The translations under genes and the position numbers were made by a program. DNA of 64,000 nt from Aaosphaeria pasadenensis. Lineage: Eukaryota > Ascomycota > Dothideomycetes > Pleosporales. Each line of letters starts with the position of its first letter. Position 1 is the first letter of the stretch. The stretch spans positions 124,001-188,000 of the forward strand of contig JAKLMB010000046.1 in assembly GCA_022813625.1 (NCBI GenBank), read 5' to 3'. The notes below the pieces were generated by a model. That model saw only the letters and a program-made list of their open reading frames with translations, searched no databases and was not told where the DNA came from. Positions 45,801-57,634 of this stretch are shown here, piece after piece.

Positions 45801-48800
45801 TCGCGAACGCAGCCAGCCACCCCACGAGCTACTAGGCATGCCCGTCGCTGGCAATGACCCCAGCATGGCTGTATGGCGCCGCATCATGCGAGTTAGCGAA
45901 ACCCCCTGGATTCGTGACCACATGGTGCAAGGAGCCATTGTTTACCCCGGAGCAGGTTCCATCTGCCTGGCAATTGAAGCTGCAAAGCAATTGGAAGTGC
46001 AGAAGAGCGAGGTCTCTCAGCGCATTTCAGGATTTCGTCTTCGTGACATCAAGTTCCTTTTTGCACTAGTGGTCCCTGACAACGCAGACGGCGTCGAGAT
46101 ACGCACTACGCTACGGCCCGTTCCTGAGCGCGAGATTGGCGCCTCCGGCTGGCAGCGATTCGAAATCTCCACAGTCACATTAGAGAACCGATGGACTGTG
46201 CATGCTCAGGGGTTGATCAAAGTCGAGCGAGAAGCCATTTGCCCAGAGAATCTAGCGGAGCGCAGTCCGATATCTACTTACACACGTCATCCAGACCCCC
46301 AGGACCTCTTCGCCAACCTCCGAGCACGCGGAGTTTATCATGGGCCTCTTTTCCAGAACACCACCAAAATCACCCAGGATGGCAAGGAACCGCGATCCAT
46401 TTGCGATATTACCATTCAGTCCGAGGCTTCGTCCGACACAGATCCAGTTCTGGCGGCGAACGATACCTTGATTCACCCTATCACATTAGATGCTGTTGTG
46501 GTGTCGTTCTATTCCACGCTCCCGAGTGTTGGCGCCCTGCAGCAGGACCCTAAACTGCCGTCATCTATAGCATCGTTGTGGGTGTCGAGCGACATCAGCC
46601 ACGAAATTGGGCACACTCTGCGCTGCGATACATCGCTACAGCACGATGATGCCCAAAGCGGCAGTGTTGACATCAATGTCCTCGATCCCCAGACCGATGC
46701 TACGGTGCTCAAAATGCAGGGTCTTCAATGCTCCTCTCTAGGGCGTGGTAGTGGAGCTACAGCACGCGAGGATGCTGCCAACAAGGGCACCACTATTACC
46801 AGCAAGTGGGAGCAAGATCTTTGCGGAAAGTTGGTGTGGAACACTGACCTATCTCTCCAACAGCCCCAGGCTCTAGAGTTTATCAAGAAGCAATTAATTT
46901 CTGCTCAATCTGGTGTCACCGGCTCGGAGGACATTGTCAAGGGCCTTGAACGTGCGTGCTTTTACTTCGCACATGATGCACTTCAAGCTGTGTCAAAAGA
47001 AGACGTATCCCGGCCACACCTCGTCAAGTACTATGAATGGCTCATTAAAATGGTCAATAAGGCCAACAGCAATTGGGCACGGGATAGTATTGAGGAGCGA
47101 CAAAATTGCATCGTCGATGTGGCCTCCCAGAGCTTCGATGGCGAATTAATTTGTCGCCTCGGTCCCCTCCTTGCGAAGATCCTCCGCAGTGAGCTTCCCA
47201 TGAAAGAGGTTACAGAGTTGCTCCATGAGTATAACGCCAGATCGTTGCGTCAAGAACCGGCACTTGGTCAATTCTCCACGCTGCTTCGCACACTTGCCCA
47301 CAAGAACCCCGAGGCCAATGTCCTCCAGATCGGCGCTGGTTCTGGGGCTCATGTCACACGTCGCTTGCTGGAGGCCCTCGGAACGCCCAAAATGCCTCTG
47401 GTGGGTAGCTGGCACGTAACTGAACCCAATTCAGAGGCCTTAGACGAAGCCCGAACGCAACTTGCCGACTGGGCTGATCTGCTCGCTTTCGACCAACTCG
47501 ACATCGATCGAAGCCCATCCAAACAGAAGTTTGACCTTGCAGGCTACGATATTGTCATTGCACCCCAAGTTCTACGTGCCACAAGCGATGTTGCCCAGGC
47601 CACAGCGAATATTCGCAGCCTCCTAAAGCCAGGCGGTACTTTACTGTTGGGCGAGACGACCAGCGGTCAGATCGACACAGATTTCGTATTTGGTCTTTTA
47701 CCAGGCGAGTTGGTTTCTCAGGCATCCTCATGGGATGACTTGCTTGTGGGTGCTGGATTCACTGGCGTTGACCTTAAGGTCGTTAATTTAGAGAGCGACG
47801 TGTGGCATTCCCACACGATCATCATGTCCACGGTCCCAATTGCCGAAGACCAGAGACCTGATCTGAGCCGAGTCAAAGGCCAAGAGGAATTTGCCGTTGT
47901 TACAACCAGCATGACACCTCCACCAGCAGGCGTCGTTGACCTGCTCTCTCATTCCATTCAAGCCTGTGTCGGCACCAGTCCCGAGCATCTCATCCTCGAG
48001 AAGAGCAGCCGTGACGCCTACAAGAATAAGATTTGTGTGTTCATAGGCGAGATCGAAGAATCCATATTGGTGAACCTTGATACAGTGCGCATGGAGGGTA
48101 TTCGCTCCATGGTCACGCAGTGCAATGGCTTGCTATGGGTCACAAAAGGCGGCGCCATCGACAGCAAGACACCCGAACAAGCTCTCAGCCAAGGGTTCTT
48201 ACGCGTGCTCCGCAATGAGTACGTCGGACGTCACTACATCTCTCTCGACCTGGATCCCACTCCTGAAGCAAGTGGATCATCTCAGGGCAAAGATGTCGTC
48301 GTTGCGACTATCGTCAAGGTTCTTGAAGAAGCATTCGGCCGTGCCAGTTCCGCCGAGGCTGCACCAGCTGAGTTTGAGTATGCCGAGCGTAATGGCGTAC
48401 TACTTATTCCTCGTGTCTATAAAGACGAGCAGTACAACAATATGGTCACGGGTTTGACAGTGCCGACCTGGAGTGCAGCCTCACAAGGCAAGGATAAAAA
48501 CGCAGGCGACGATTTCTCTGCCAGCATCCCACTGGAGCCATACTTCCAAGAGAGCCGCCCTCTGCGGCTTGAAGTGGGTATCCCCGGACACTTGGATACA
48601 ATGGCCTTCGTTGATGACATGGAGCACAATGGAGACTTGGCACCTGAGCAAGTTGAAATTGCGGCACATGCCTATGGATTGTGTTCGCGAGACACACTTG
48701 CTGCAATGGGCCAACTCAAGGATCGGTCCATGGGCCTTGAGTGCGCGGGTGTCCTTCGCAGCGTTGGTTCTGAAGCCAAGTCACAGGGTTATAACGTTGG

Positions 48801-50763
48801 TGACCGTGTAATGGCACTCCTACCGAGCAGTAACTTTGCCAGTCACGCGCGTGTCTCCTGGCAAAGCGTCGTCCCCATTCCCGATGGCATGGACTTCAAC
48901 ACCGCCTCTTCCCTTCCCCTGGTCTATACTATCGCTTATCACGGACTCATCAATGCAGCACGGCTCGTCGCCGGACAGTCGGTTCTCATCCATGCCGCCG
49001 CCGGTAGCGTAGGTCAGGCCGCCATCATGCTGGCAAAGCACTTGGGAGTGACGGACATCTATTGCACCGCTGGCTCCCAACAGAAGCGAAAGCTCCTCCA
49101 AGACGAATATGGTATTCCTAAAGAACGGATCTTCAATAGTCGCGATACCTCCTTTGCTTCTTCTATTTTAGCTACCACCAAAGGCCGCGGTGTCGATGTC
49201 GTCCTGAATTCGCTACCAGGGCCGTTCTTGCAGGCCACCCTCGAAACAATAGCACCTTTAGGCCATCTTATCCAGGTCGGCAAGGAAGAACAGGATACCA
49301 ACAGGCTAGTCGCCCTCGAGTCCTTCTCTCGCGGTATTTCGTTCGTTGCAATTGACATCCCCATGCTCTTACGCAGTCGTGGACCTGATGTCCATCGTGT
49401 GCTTGGCGAGGTATCTCGTCTTGTCAACCAAGAGAAGCTAAAGCCGGTGCAGCCCGTCGACATCCATTCCATGATAGATATTCAAGGTGCCTTCCAGTTC
49501 GTACAAACTGGTGCACAAATCGGGAAGGTCGTGATTTCTGCTGGACCTGGTGAGCAGGCTCCCGTGGTCCCACGGCCTAAAGGTGTTACGCCTTCTCACC
49601 GACTACGTCCCGATGCTTCATACCTCATCATTGGCGGTCTGGGTGGTATCGGCCGCTCAATTGCTTATTGGTTATTCCGTCAAGGTGCGAAGAACATCAT
49701 CCTAATGTCACGAAGCGCCAGTGATCTCGATCTCGAGAAGAACAAGAACACTGAAGGCGCGCTATTCATCAACGAGCTGCGTGCCGAGGGTTGCCGTGTG
49801 ATGCCCGTCAGCTGCGATATTTCAATCGCCAGCTCGCTCGTGAAGGCGCTCCGTGCCTGCGAGATGGAAGGACTCCCACCTGTGCGCGGCATAGTTCAAG
49901 GCGCCATGCTCCTGCGCGATGCTATCTTCGAGCAGATGACGCTCGATGACTGGCAGAGTGGCCTGCGACCCAAATACAATGGTACCTTCAACCTCCATAC
50001 CGAGTTCTCGGAGCCTGACTCACTCGACTTCTTCGTCATGCTTTCATCCGTCTCTGGTGTCTTGGGAATTGCTTCGCAGGCCAACTATGCAGCTGGCGGC
50101 TCCTACGAGGATGCCCTTGCGCGATGGCGCCAGTCGCAAGGTCTTCCTGGTGTCTCCATCGACTTGGGCCCAATCTCAGATATAGGATACGTTTCGAAGG
50201 AGGCAAAGGTCGCCGAGCGCTTGCGCAAAGAAGGCGATTTCGCCATGCTCGACGAGGATATAGTCTTGCGCGCGCTGAACGCCGCTGTCCTCTACCCTCA
50301 AGGCTCCCAAACTCAACTCATCGTGGGCCTCAACGCAACACCTGGCCCACAGTGGGATCCAATGGGTAGCTCTCAGCTGGGTCGTGATGCTCGCTTCATG
50401 CCACTTCGTCCTCGCAATAAGACCTCGTCGAGGGACGGAGATGGAGATTCTGGTAGCGGCGGTGTGTCTCTCGCAGCCCAGCTTGCAGATGCCTCTTCTC
50501 ACCAGGAAGCGGCCTCCCTAATTGGGGCCACTATTGCTTCCAAGCTCGCCGACATCTTTATGACACCTGTTGCTGAGATTGATCTCGCCCAGCCGCCGGC
50601 CTTCTTTGGTGTCGATTCCCTCATCGCTGTTGAGCTGCGCAATTTGCTGGTTCTTCAGGCTGCGGCTGACATATCTATCTTCGATATCTTGCAAACTGGT
50701 TCCCTAGCTGCACTCGCTACCACCGTTGCAGAGAAGAGTCGTCATCTCAAGATTGCTATTTAA
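42813..50763 (+). CDS. Highly reducing polyketide synthase, KS-AT-DH-MT(degenerate)-ER-KR-ACP
   Basis: Exons 42813-43013, 43068-43212 and 43274-50763 give 2611 residues. KS: EPIAIIGMSCKFSGG, active site LETGCSTTL (Cys 184) instead of the usual DTACSSSL, EAHGTGTPTGDP, SVKTNVGHTEAASG. AT: SHSSGE (Ser 655). DH: IRDHMVQGAIVYPGAG (His 998). MT: VLQIGAGSGAHV near 1465 and QVLRAT near 1550, both off consensus. ER: LIHAAAGSVGQAAIM near 2022. KR: IIGGLGGIGRS near 2235 with catalytic Tyr 2387 in QANYAAGG. ACP: FFGVDSLIAVELR (Ser 2564). There is no release domain, as in HR-PKSs that hand their chain to an NR-PKS partner. It should make a reduced, probably unmethylated aliphatic starter. Confidence 0.95.
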
Positions 50764-51484
50764 CATTTATAGCCCAATACACTCTATTCCCATCTCTCGG
50801 CGTTTCTCCACCTCTTTCTCCTGGCATGACTGCATCACATACAGTACATATGTCGACCTTTGTTCAAGCCTTCCAGGTGTACCAATTTTTATAGAAATCA
50901 TGTCTTTCTTCTTAGTCTCTATCCTTTTTTTCTTATGTTCCTGCCCGCTACATGTATTTCTTTCATAACGGATGTTCGATGGAGTATACTGTCACTACAA
51001 TAAGCCCCTTCAATTAAAAGAACCCTTCAGACGTACGATCTGCTTGTTTGTGTACTTACTTGCCTTAGAGTTGATGTATCTGACAAGAAATAAATCCCCT
51101 TAATCTGAAATATTACCCATTCTTCTATAGGAAAAGTTATTGGTTTCATTCTCCAATATTGATATTGCATAAATGACCCGCCCTTTTTTGAGACTCGCAC
51201 CTGTCTACAAAGGAACCGAATGACCAAGTAATCGGCATAACTATCATAATTCCACATCCTACAAGACATCTATTAGAGAAGCAGACGTAAAAAGGACGGC
51301 TTCATTATCACTATAGCTGATATAGGAGGAAAGATAATTTATCACTATATAATCAAACATGTCTAGTAAAGATACACGACAACACAATCCAATTGTCATG
51401 AGGCTAAACCTTCAAAATATTTAAACTGCGCAAACGATTCCTGATTACTCGCATAGCACCAAATCATAGGCAATGGATGTCAAT
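50764..51484. other. Convergent intergenic region at the right cluster edge
   Basis: 721 bp between the 3' ends of the HR-PKS gene and the membrane-protein gene. AT-rich on its right half; no gene or repeat supported. It is the probable right border of the cluster. Confidence 0.45.
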
Positions 51485-53293
51485 CTACCACCAGCGTCCG
51501 CGCCATCCTCCCTTCAATCCTAATTTGATATTGACACCCCACCTCTGCCACCCTTGGAGCATCAACTCAGCAGCCCATGCCCCTCCAATCCACAAATACC
51601 AACCGAGTAGCTTGACGGCTCTGAAGGGCGCACCGAGCGCATGGACAGCTTCCCTCACTGCATCAAGGAGGAAGTACAACCCCATGAGAACGTAGATGAG
51701 CAGGCAGATCTTTAAGATGAGAGATGTTAGACTTTGGATTTGCGCAAACCCGGATTCGAATTTGCCTTTAGCGACGGCGGCGCGCTCGGTACTGGGTGTG
51801 GGGGTGTGGCCTCGGACAAGTTTCTTTGGAGAGGATGGGCGAGAGGTTGTTGGTGTGTTGGGGAGGGTGGGTGCGGGTGTTGCATGGAGAATGAATGGAT
51901 CGACGTAGGCGGCTGCTTTTGCGGTGGTCGCTGGGGTGGCGGATGCAGTGGAGACCGCTGTTGGCTTGTTGACTCGTGGACCCGCAGGGCGGAGCCATGC
52001 CCATCGACTTATGGGTTTCTCTTTTGCCTTTTCTTTGTCTTTTTGCTTTTCTCTTTCCTTTTCCTTCTCTCGCTCCTTATCCGACTTCTTCTGCGTTGAT
52101 CTCGAGGCTCCCGCCACAGTGCCGGTGATATCGTGGCTCGTGTAACCGAAGACTGATGTTCCTGCAGAACCTGCATATGTGAAATTAGATTTTGTCGGAC
52201 TTGGGTCTTTTGAACCATTTGCAGATGACTGGTTCGAAGCGCGCGGCAAACGGGAGTGAGCACTCCACGACGATTCCTTTGCGGTAGCGGCAGGCTCATG
52301 CGATGGACTAGGAGTGGTTGAAGGCGAAGGGACCTTGATCTTGGGCTTGATGCGTATCCGAATAGTAGGTTTAGTTGCAGATGGAGGTGGTGTGGCGGGC
52401 TTCTTCTGAGAGGTCGTGGCTATCGCACCCGTAGATGCGTCCGCTCGATGATATTGAGGGCGAGTATGATTGGAGCGGATGCTACCAACCCCAACCGGCT
52501 TCCGCGGGATAGATATATGGCTAGAGTCACTCACAGCGCGGGTGTCATGAGCTTTTCTCCAAGTCTTCTCCCAATTCTTCTTCCATTCTTGATGAGGTGT
52601 TGGGGGCGTGATTGGGAAGGCTCCCGCTGGCAGTGCTATAGGCGGGCTATTGGGAGGGCTGACTTCCAATTCAGACGGCTGAGCATCTGTACTCCTATAC
52701 GCATAGTCATATGAGGCTATCTTAGATGGTACTCTCACGCCCTCGTACTGTTGCCTGTCTCTCATCTCTTGGCCCTTGACCTTGTATGTTTGGTAGGCAT
52801 CGAGCTGGGCCTTGGAAGGCGAGGGCAGCTTGGCTCTGAAGATTGGGGCATCGAGAATGGGCTCCCTCGTTGTAGGCATATGAATAGCAAATGCGTCGCT
52901 CTCGAAAGCGGGCTCCGTCTCAGTTGCCTCCGTCCGAATCGTGGCATCGGTTATTTTCCTACTTCGGGGCTTTTGCTGGGGAGTAGGGCTCTTCCGAATT
53001 TCCATCCAATAGCTCGATGACTCCGAACGCTCAAGGCCCTGGCGGGCAGGCGTGGAGTTCTTGGACGAGTGCTTAGACGAGTGTTGTTGGTTCATTGACA
53101 GGCTATCTGAGCGAGCCAGAGCCTCATTGATAGACTCTGGCGTCCTGTAAGTTGAGATAGAAACATTGCTTGGTGACAGATTTCCCAGCTTGGGGTTGGG
53201 AAATCGAGCTGTGATGTAGTTGTCGCTGGCTGTGTGCTGACTGAAATGCATTGCGTGGCGTTTGTTGGAAGGAAAGACTGGTGTGGCTTCCAT
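51485..53293 (-). CDS. Conserved hypothetical protein, disordered with C-terminal membrane segments
   Basis: Single frame of 602 residues. Most of it is low-complexity and Ser/Thr/Pro-rich (for example SPPNSPPIALPAGAFPITPP), with a highly charged stretch alternating Lys and Glu (KEREKEKEREKQKDKEKAKE) around residues 400-420. Near the C-terminus there are two hydrophobic segments, LILKICLLIYVLMGLYFLLD and LLGWYLWIGGAWAAELML, so it is probably anchored in a membrane with a long cytosolic N-terminal part. I do not recognise a family with known function. It sits just outside the cluster, next to conserved genes. Confidence 0.7.
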   Translation of the reverse strand: MEATPVFPSNKRHAMHFSQHTASDNYITARFPNPKLGNLSPSNVSISTYRTPESINEALARSDSLSMNQQHSSKHSSKNSTPARQGLERSESSSYWMEIRKSPTPQQKPRSRKITDATIRTEATETEPAFESDAFAIHMPTTREPILDAPIFRAKLPSPSKAQLDAYQTYKVKGQEMRDRQQYEGVRVPSKIASYDYAYRSTDAQPSELEVSPPNSPPIALPAGAFPITPPTPHQEWKKNWEKTWRKAHDTRAVSDSSHISIPRKPVGVGSIRSNHTRPQYHRADASTGAIATTSQKKPATPPPSATKPTIRIRIKPKIKVPSPSTTPSPSHEPAATAKESSWSAHSRLPRASNQSSANGSKDPSPTKSNFTYAGSAGTSVFGYTSHDITGTVAGASRSTQKKSDKEREKEKEREKQKDKEKAKEKPISRWAWLRPAGPRVNKPTAVSTASATPATTAKAAAYVDPFILHATPAPTLPNTPTTSRPSSPKKLVRGHTPTPSTERAAVAKGKFESGFAQIQSLTSLILKICLLIYVLMGLYFLLDAVREAVHALGAPFRAVKLLGWYLWIGGAWAAELMLQGWQRWGVNIKLGLKGGWRGRWW

Positions 53294-53834
53294 GAGGATA
53301 ATTTAAGATACGCCCCATTAGCAAAAATAGCGAAGTCAATTGAAGTAGTGTCGTTTGCAGGCTGGAGCGACATTATGGGGGCTTATCTTGGTTTGAAAAG
53401 AGGTGGCAGCAGAGGCATGCGGATGTGGCTGGCGGAACGATGTCTGGAATGTCGCTTCATAGGGAAGTTCCTCGACCCACTCCGGCCCTGACCCTCAAAT
53501 ATTGCCACAATCCTCAAGAACGTCATCCTTGACGGTAGAAGAAATAGAAGATCAAGCTCCAACATCTCGATTGCACGCTGTTGATATGGCGGGGTAGAGC
53601 CATTAAACAAGATGATAGCTTTATTGTGAAATTTGCCCTGAAATCGAGCGACTAGCCTACCCGACAATAGTCCAATGCAAGACTGCTCAGAGGGTATCTA
53701 TAATGCATTGAGGCCCCTACGCCACGGGGAAATTGACATAATGGCCTCTTCCAGAACCGAACGCCGTTAAACAAATACACAAACATCCACTTCCAAATAA
53801 ACACCCATGTCGTCATACAAAACGGTCATACATT
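53294..53834. other. Intergenic region
   Basis: 541 bp between the 5' end of the membrane-protein gene and the 3' end of the Seh1-like gene, both on the minus strand. Several short frames overlap here; none has recognisable features. Confidence 0.4.
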
Positions 53835-55614
53835 TCACCGGTCGTGGGCGGTTTCGATTTCGGAATACTCAGCCCAATGTCCGTTCACGGCTTTCTTCCA
53901 GGTACGTATCGAAGCATCGTCACCAGTCGATACCAAAAGGTCGCCTACGTCATTTGTTAGCGTTTTGCCCCTTCTCAGACCAGGAAACACCTGTCCAGCT
54001 TACCCATTTGCGAGAAGGCAACGCGCCATACTGCACCGTGGTGGTTGGTGAGCTCATCTACAAGTTTCACCACTTGCCTGATGTGACCTGGATACTGCTC
54101 GTTCTCCTGGGCATGTTCGGTTGCTGTGGAAGCACTTGCTAAACCTGCGCCTATACCTGACGGCGCATTTTTGCGTGGCCTGTTTGTTTGAGGGGAAGAG
54201 ATTGCTCCTGTGACAGTGGAGGTAGAAGATGTTCCAGTGGTAGATGACTTGTCGGAACGGGGCGTGGAGAGCTCGTAGATGCGAATGGCACCATCCTTAC
54301 TGGCTGTCGCAATCACGTCGTAACCTCTCATAGAGCCGTTCGCCCAAGCCAGGTCACGAATGATCTGTCGTGAACCCTTTAGCGTTGCTACGCGGTAGAA
54401 CCGCTTGGCTTTATCCGTCCTATAGACATAGACATCTTTCATCGCTGCTACAGCGAGGGATAATGATTTTCTGTCCAGACCAGCCATAACAGCTGTCCAA
54501 CAAGGCAGCTTCTCTTTGTGAAAGACAACCTTAAAGCCGACTTCATCCTGGCGTTCCGGGGGATTCTCTTCGCAGATCCAGCTGTGAGACAATATGGTCC
54601 ACTCATTGAGGCTGCTCTGATCGACGGGTTCATAGACACTCAGGCGTCCGTCTCGTGTGATGAGAGCTAACCAAGTCTCTTGCATGATGTTTTTGAAATC
54701 CAGAGACATGAATGGTGCATTCGTTTGGGATGCGAGGTTTGTGATCAATTTGAAGCGACTTCCAGAGAGGGGTACTTCGGTAACGTCCTCTTGCCATAAC
54801 TTGCAGCGGCCATCTTCGCCAATGCTTCCGATCACCTCGCCCATGAATGGACCATTCCACTTGACCTAAATCACGTGTTAGTCAGATGTAGATGGAAGTT
54901 GGTAGTTAATGTCTGTTGCAATAAATATGAGCCAAAACTTACATCAACAATCTCAGCATCGTGAGCTTTCCAGCTGTCGACCAAAGACCAAGAATCATCC
55001 TTCTTGTCCCAGACTTTGAGACGGTGATCCGAGCTTGCCGTGACCATTCGAGTTCCAAAGTAGTTGAAGTCTACAGCAAGGACAAGATCCTGGTGGCCAT
55101 GGGAAAAGGTCTGGAAGGAGCGCTCTGCAGCCATTTTTGCGTAGGCGTGGTGAGCAGCAAGGAAGTTTGAACGCAGATAATGGACAATGCGGTGATCGAC
55201 GGTGGTGGGAATTCCGTCTGGGGAGGGGTCCTGGATCAAAATGGAGAGTAGGTCGTAGTGGTCTGGAACATTGAGATCATTGTCGACCTCCTTTTCAATA
55301 TCCGTGTCGTTGTCGTTGTCGTTGTGGTAGGATGCGAGAGTGTGGTTGAGATGAGATGGACGCTGGAGAGGGAAGTGCTGGCCAAAGGAGCCCCGTGCTG
55401 AAAGTGGGGCTTCACCTGGAGATAGAGAAGTGTCGGAGGCAGCCCTGCTAGGAAGTCTAGAGGGAGTGAGATGCTGCAAGAAGTGAGGACGAGCTAGACG
55501 GCGGGTGACAGCGTCGAGGCTCAACTGTATAGGGTCGTGAACATTCATGGTGTTGTGTTTACGGTCGAGAGATGGTTGTGCATGCTGATTGCCATGGCCT
55601 TGATAGTGACCCAA
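53835..55614 (-). CDS. SEH1: Seh1-like nucleoporin/SEA-complex WD40 protein
   Basis: Exons 55614-54943, 54865-54004 and 53944-53835 give 547 residues; starting at the Met at 55548 would give 525. The last exon ends in WAEYSEIETAHDR. After an N-terminal extension of about 160 residues the WD repeats begin: HGHQDLVLAVDFNYFGTRMV, SSDHRLKVWDK, KAHDAEIVDVKWNGPFMGEV, GEDGRCKLWQED, and the last blade HHGAVWRVAFSQMG...STGDDASIRTWK. Order and wording match Seh1, a subunit of the Y-shaped (Nup84/107) nuclear pore complex and of the SEA/GATOR2 complex. An inserted Ser/Thr-rich loop follows ELSTP. The N-terminal extension with an Asp/Asn-rich stretch is longer than in yeast. Confidence 0.9.
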
Positions 55615-55986
55615 AGAGGATTAGGGCGATTCTCTGTAAATTATTACAAATTAGGTAAGGGTCCAAACTCTACCGACGCGTAATTGGCCACTCTGTCCTG
55701 TTCCTGTGGACTGACGTTGACACGCCCTACAGGACATCTAACTGTAACTACAGTATTGTTATTATTTACTCGGACCTACACACCGCGCCTCTCACAGTGG
55801 TTGCAGTATTACTCGTACTACCACTGTAAGTAAGGTATACATGCCATGTCAAGCAACATACAATCCTTCTCCATAGATCCATCCGTACTCGTTCCATCTC
55901 AGGCCTCCGGATAACATTCATCGCCAATTCAATCTTTTTCAATTCCCCTCCCCGCTATACTGGGGTGGTATCAATTGGGCGATACC
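55615..55986. promoter_or_regulatory. Divergent promoter of Seh1-like and Alg7 genes
   Basis: 372 bp between two divergent housekeeping genes, pyrimidine-rich near the Alg7 start. No particular site identified. Confidence 0.4.
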
Positions 55987-57634
55987 ATGTCCACGTCCAC
56001 TAGCCTCACCACCACAGAGGTCTACTCTTTGCTCTCACTATCCTTAGCCTGCGTCGCCATCCTCGCAAACACCCTACAAGGTGATGGGAACCCATTGATT
56101 GCGTCTATTGCCTTCAGTGGCATCGCCTTCTCATCCAGCTATGCCCTCATACGATGGTTGGGAAATGCATTCATCCGACGGGGTTTCAAGGGTAGGGACA
56201 TGAGCAAGACAAAACAGACAGAAATGTACGCCAATCCATACATGGAACATCTATGCCCTCTATTCTATCCTACCCCATTCTCATCTAACTCCACATGACA
56301 TAGCCCCGAAACCATGGGCGCGGTGTGTGCCATGGTCTATCTCTTCGTACTCATCGTATTCATCCCTTGGCCATTCTACAAGGACATCGTGGTCGCAACC
56401 TCTGGCGGCGGCAATCGAGATGTCATGCAAGAGCTCGAACTGGTGGAGACGGGGAGGTTTCTCCACAGGTTTCCCCACAACAAGGTAGACACAACCCTTT
56501 CCCATGCATTCCGGCTCCTTCCCTAGTCTCGGGGTAGATGCTAACAACGTCTGACTGAGCACAGCTGGCATCTTATCTGTCCGCACTACTCTCCCTTCAA
56601 ACCATTGTACTCCTCGGAATCGGCGATGACCTCTTCGACATCAGATGGCGGCACAAGGTGCTGATCCCAGCGATTGCTGCCATTCCCATGCTCATCGTCT
56701 ACTTTGTCGACTTTGGCGTTACGAAGATGGTAGTGCCCACCCCACTTCGACCCTATCTCGGGGCGCTCTTTGACCTTGGTATGCAGCTTCCTTCATCTTG
56801 ATACAGCCTCCAATTCCCGTTACCATTTCCCCTGAAACTCTTGGACAACCAGTGCTGACGGCAGAAGGATGGCTGTACTACGTGTACATGGCCTTACTGT
56901 CCATTTTCTCCGCGAATAGCATCAACATTCTTGCTGGCATCAATGGCATCGAGGTGGGCCAATCGCTGGTAATCGCAGTCCTAATCGTCTTCAACGACGC
57001 TCTCTATCTGTCCCCATTCGCTCCCTACCCGCACCCAGCGACTGACTCGCATCTCTTCTCACTCTATCTCTTGCTTCCCTTCATTGGCGTGTCCCTCGCC
57101 CTGCTGATGCACAATTGGTTCCCGGCCAGGGTGTTCGTGGGCGACACGTACTGCTACTTTGCGGGGATGGTGTTTGCCGTGGACGGGATCCTCGGACACT
57201 TTAGCAAGACGCTGATCCTGCTGCTTCTCCCGCAGGCCTTCAACTTTGTGTATTCAGCGCCGCAGCTCTTCCACCTGGTACCGTGCCCCCGACATCGGCT
57301 CCCGCGCTTCAATGCACGGACGGGCCTGCTGGAATGCTCGCGGGTGGAATTCGACAGGCCTCTCGCTCGACCGATAGCGGAGGCTTTGAAGCTGTTACAC
57401 CGGCTTCGGCTGCTGGACGTCGAGACTCATGATGGAGGCGAGGGCGAGGAGAAGGGTCGCGTAGTGAGTTCGTCCAACTTCACGCTCATCAATCTTTGGT
57501 TGGTGTGGTTTGGGCCAATGCGCGAGGATCGGCTGGCGTTGGGGCTTCTGGCGCTCCAGGCGGGTGTCGGCGTGCTGGGCTTGTTTGTGCGGCACCGCAT
57601 GGCTCTGCTCATCTTCACTCAGGACAATTGGTAG
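55987..57634 (+). CDS. ALG7: UDP-GlcNAc:dolichyl-phosphate GlcNAc-1-phosphate transferase
   Basis: Exons 55987-56225, 56304-56484, 56565-56778 and 56865-57634 give 467 residues, the usual length. The protein is a polytopic ER membrane enzyme that starts N-glycan assembly by transferring GlcNAc-1-phosphate to dolichyl phosphate, and is the tunicamycin target. Motifs: KTKQTEIPETMGAVC across the first intron (substrate-binding region), LGIGDDLFDIRWRHK (Asp-rich Mg/nucleotide motif), SANSINILAGINGIEVGQS (hallmark loop), HNWFPARVFVGDTYCYFAG, and a soluble late loop with HRLPRFNARTGLLECS. All sections expected for the GPT family are present. Confidence 0.93.

Noticed and set aside
42813..50763. Possibility that the HR-PKS ketosynthase lacks its active-site Cys
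   Set aside because: The context is unusual but Cys 184 and both catalytic His motifs are present, so the KS is probably active.
25843..50763. Naming a specific compound as the cluster product
   Set aside because: Domain logic suggests a class (HR starter plus aromatic aldehyde), but nothing in the sequence identifies a known compound, and missing methylation argues against the standard azaphilones.
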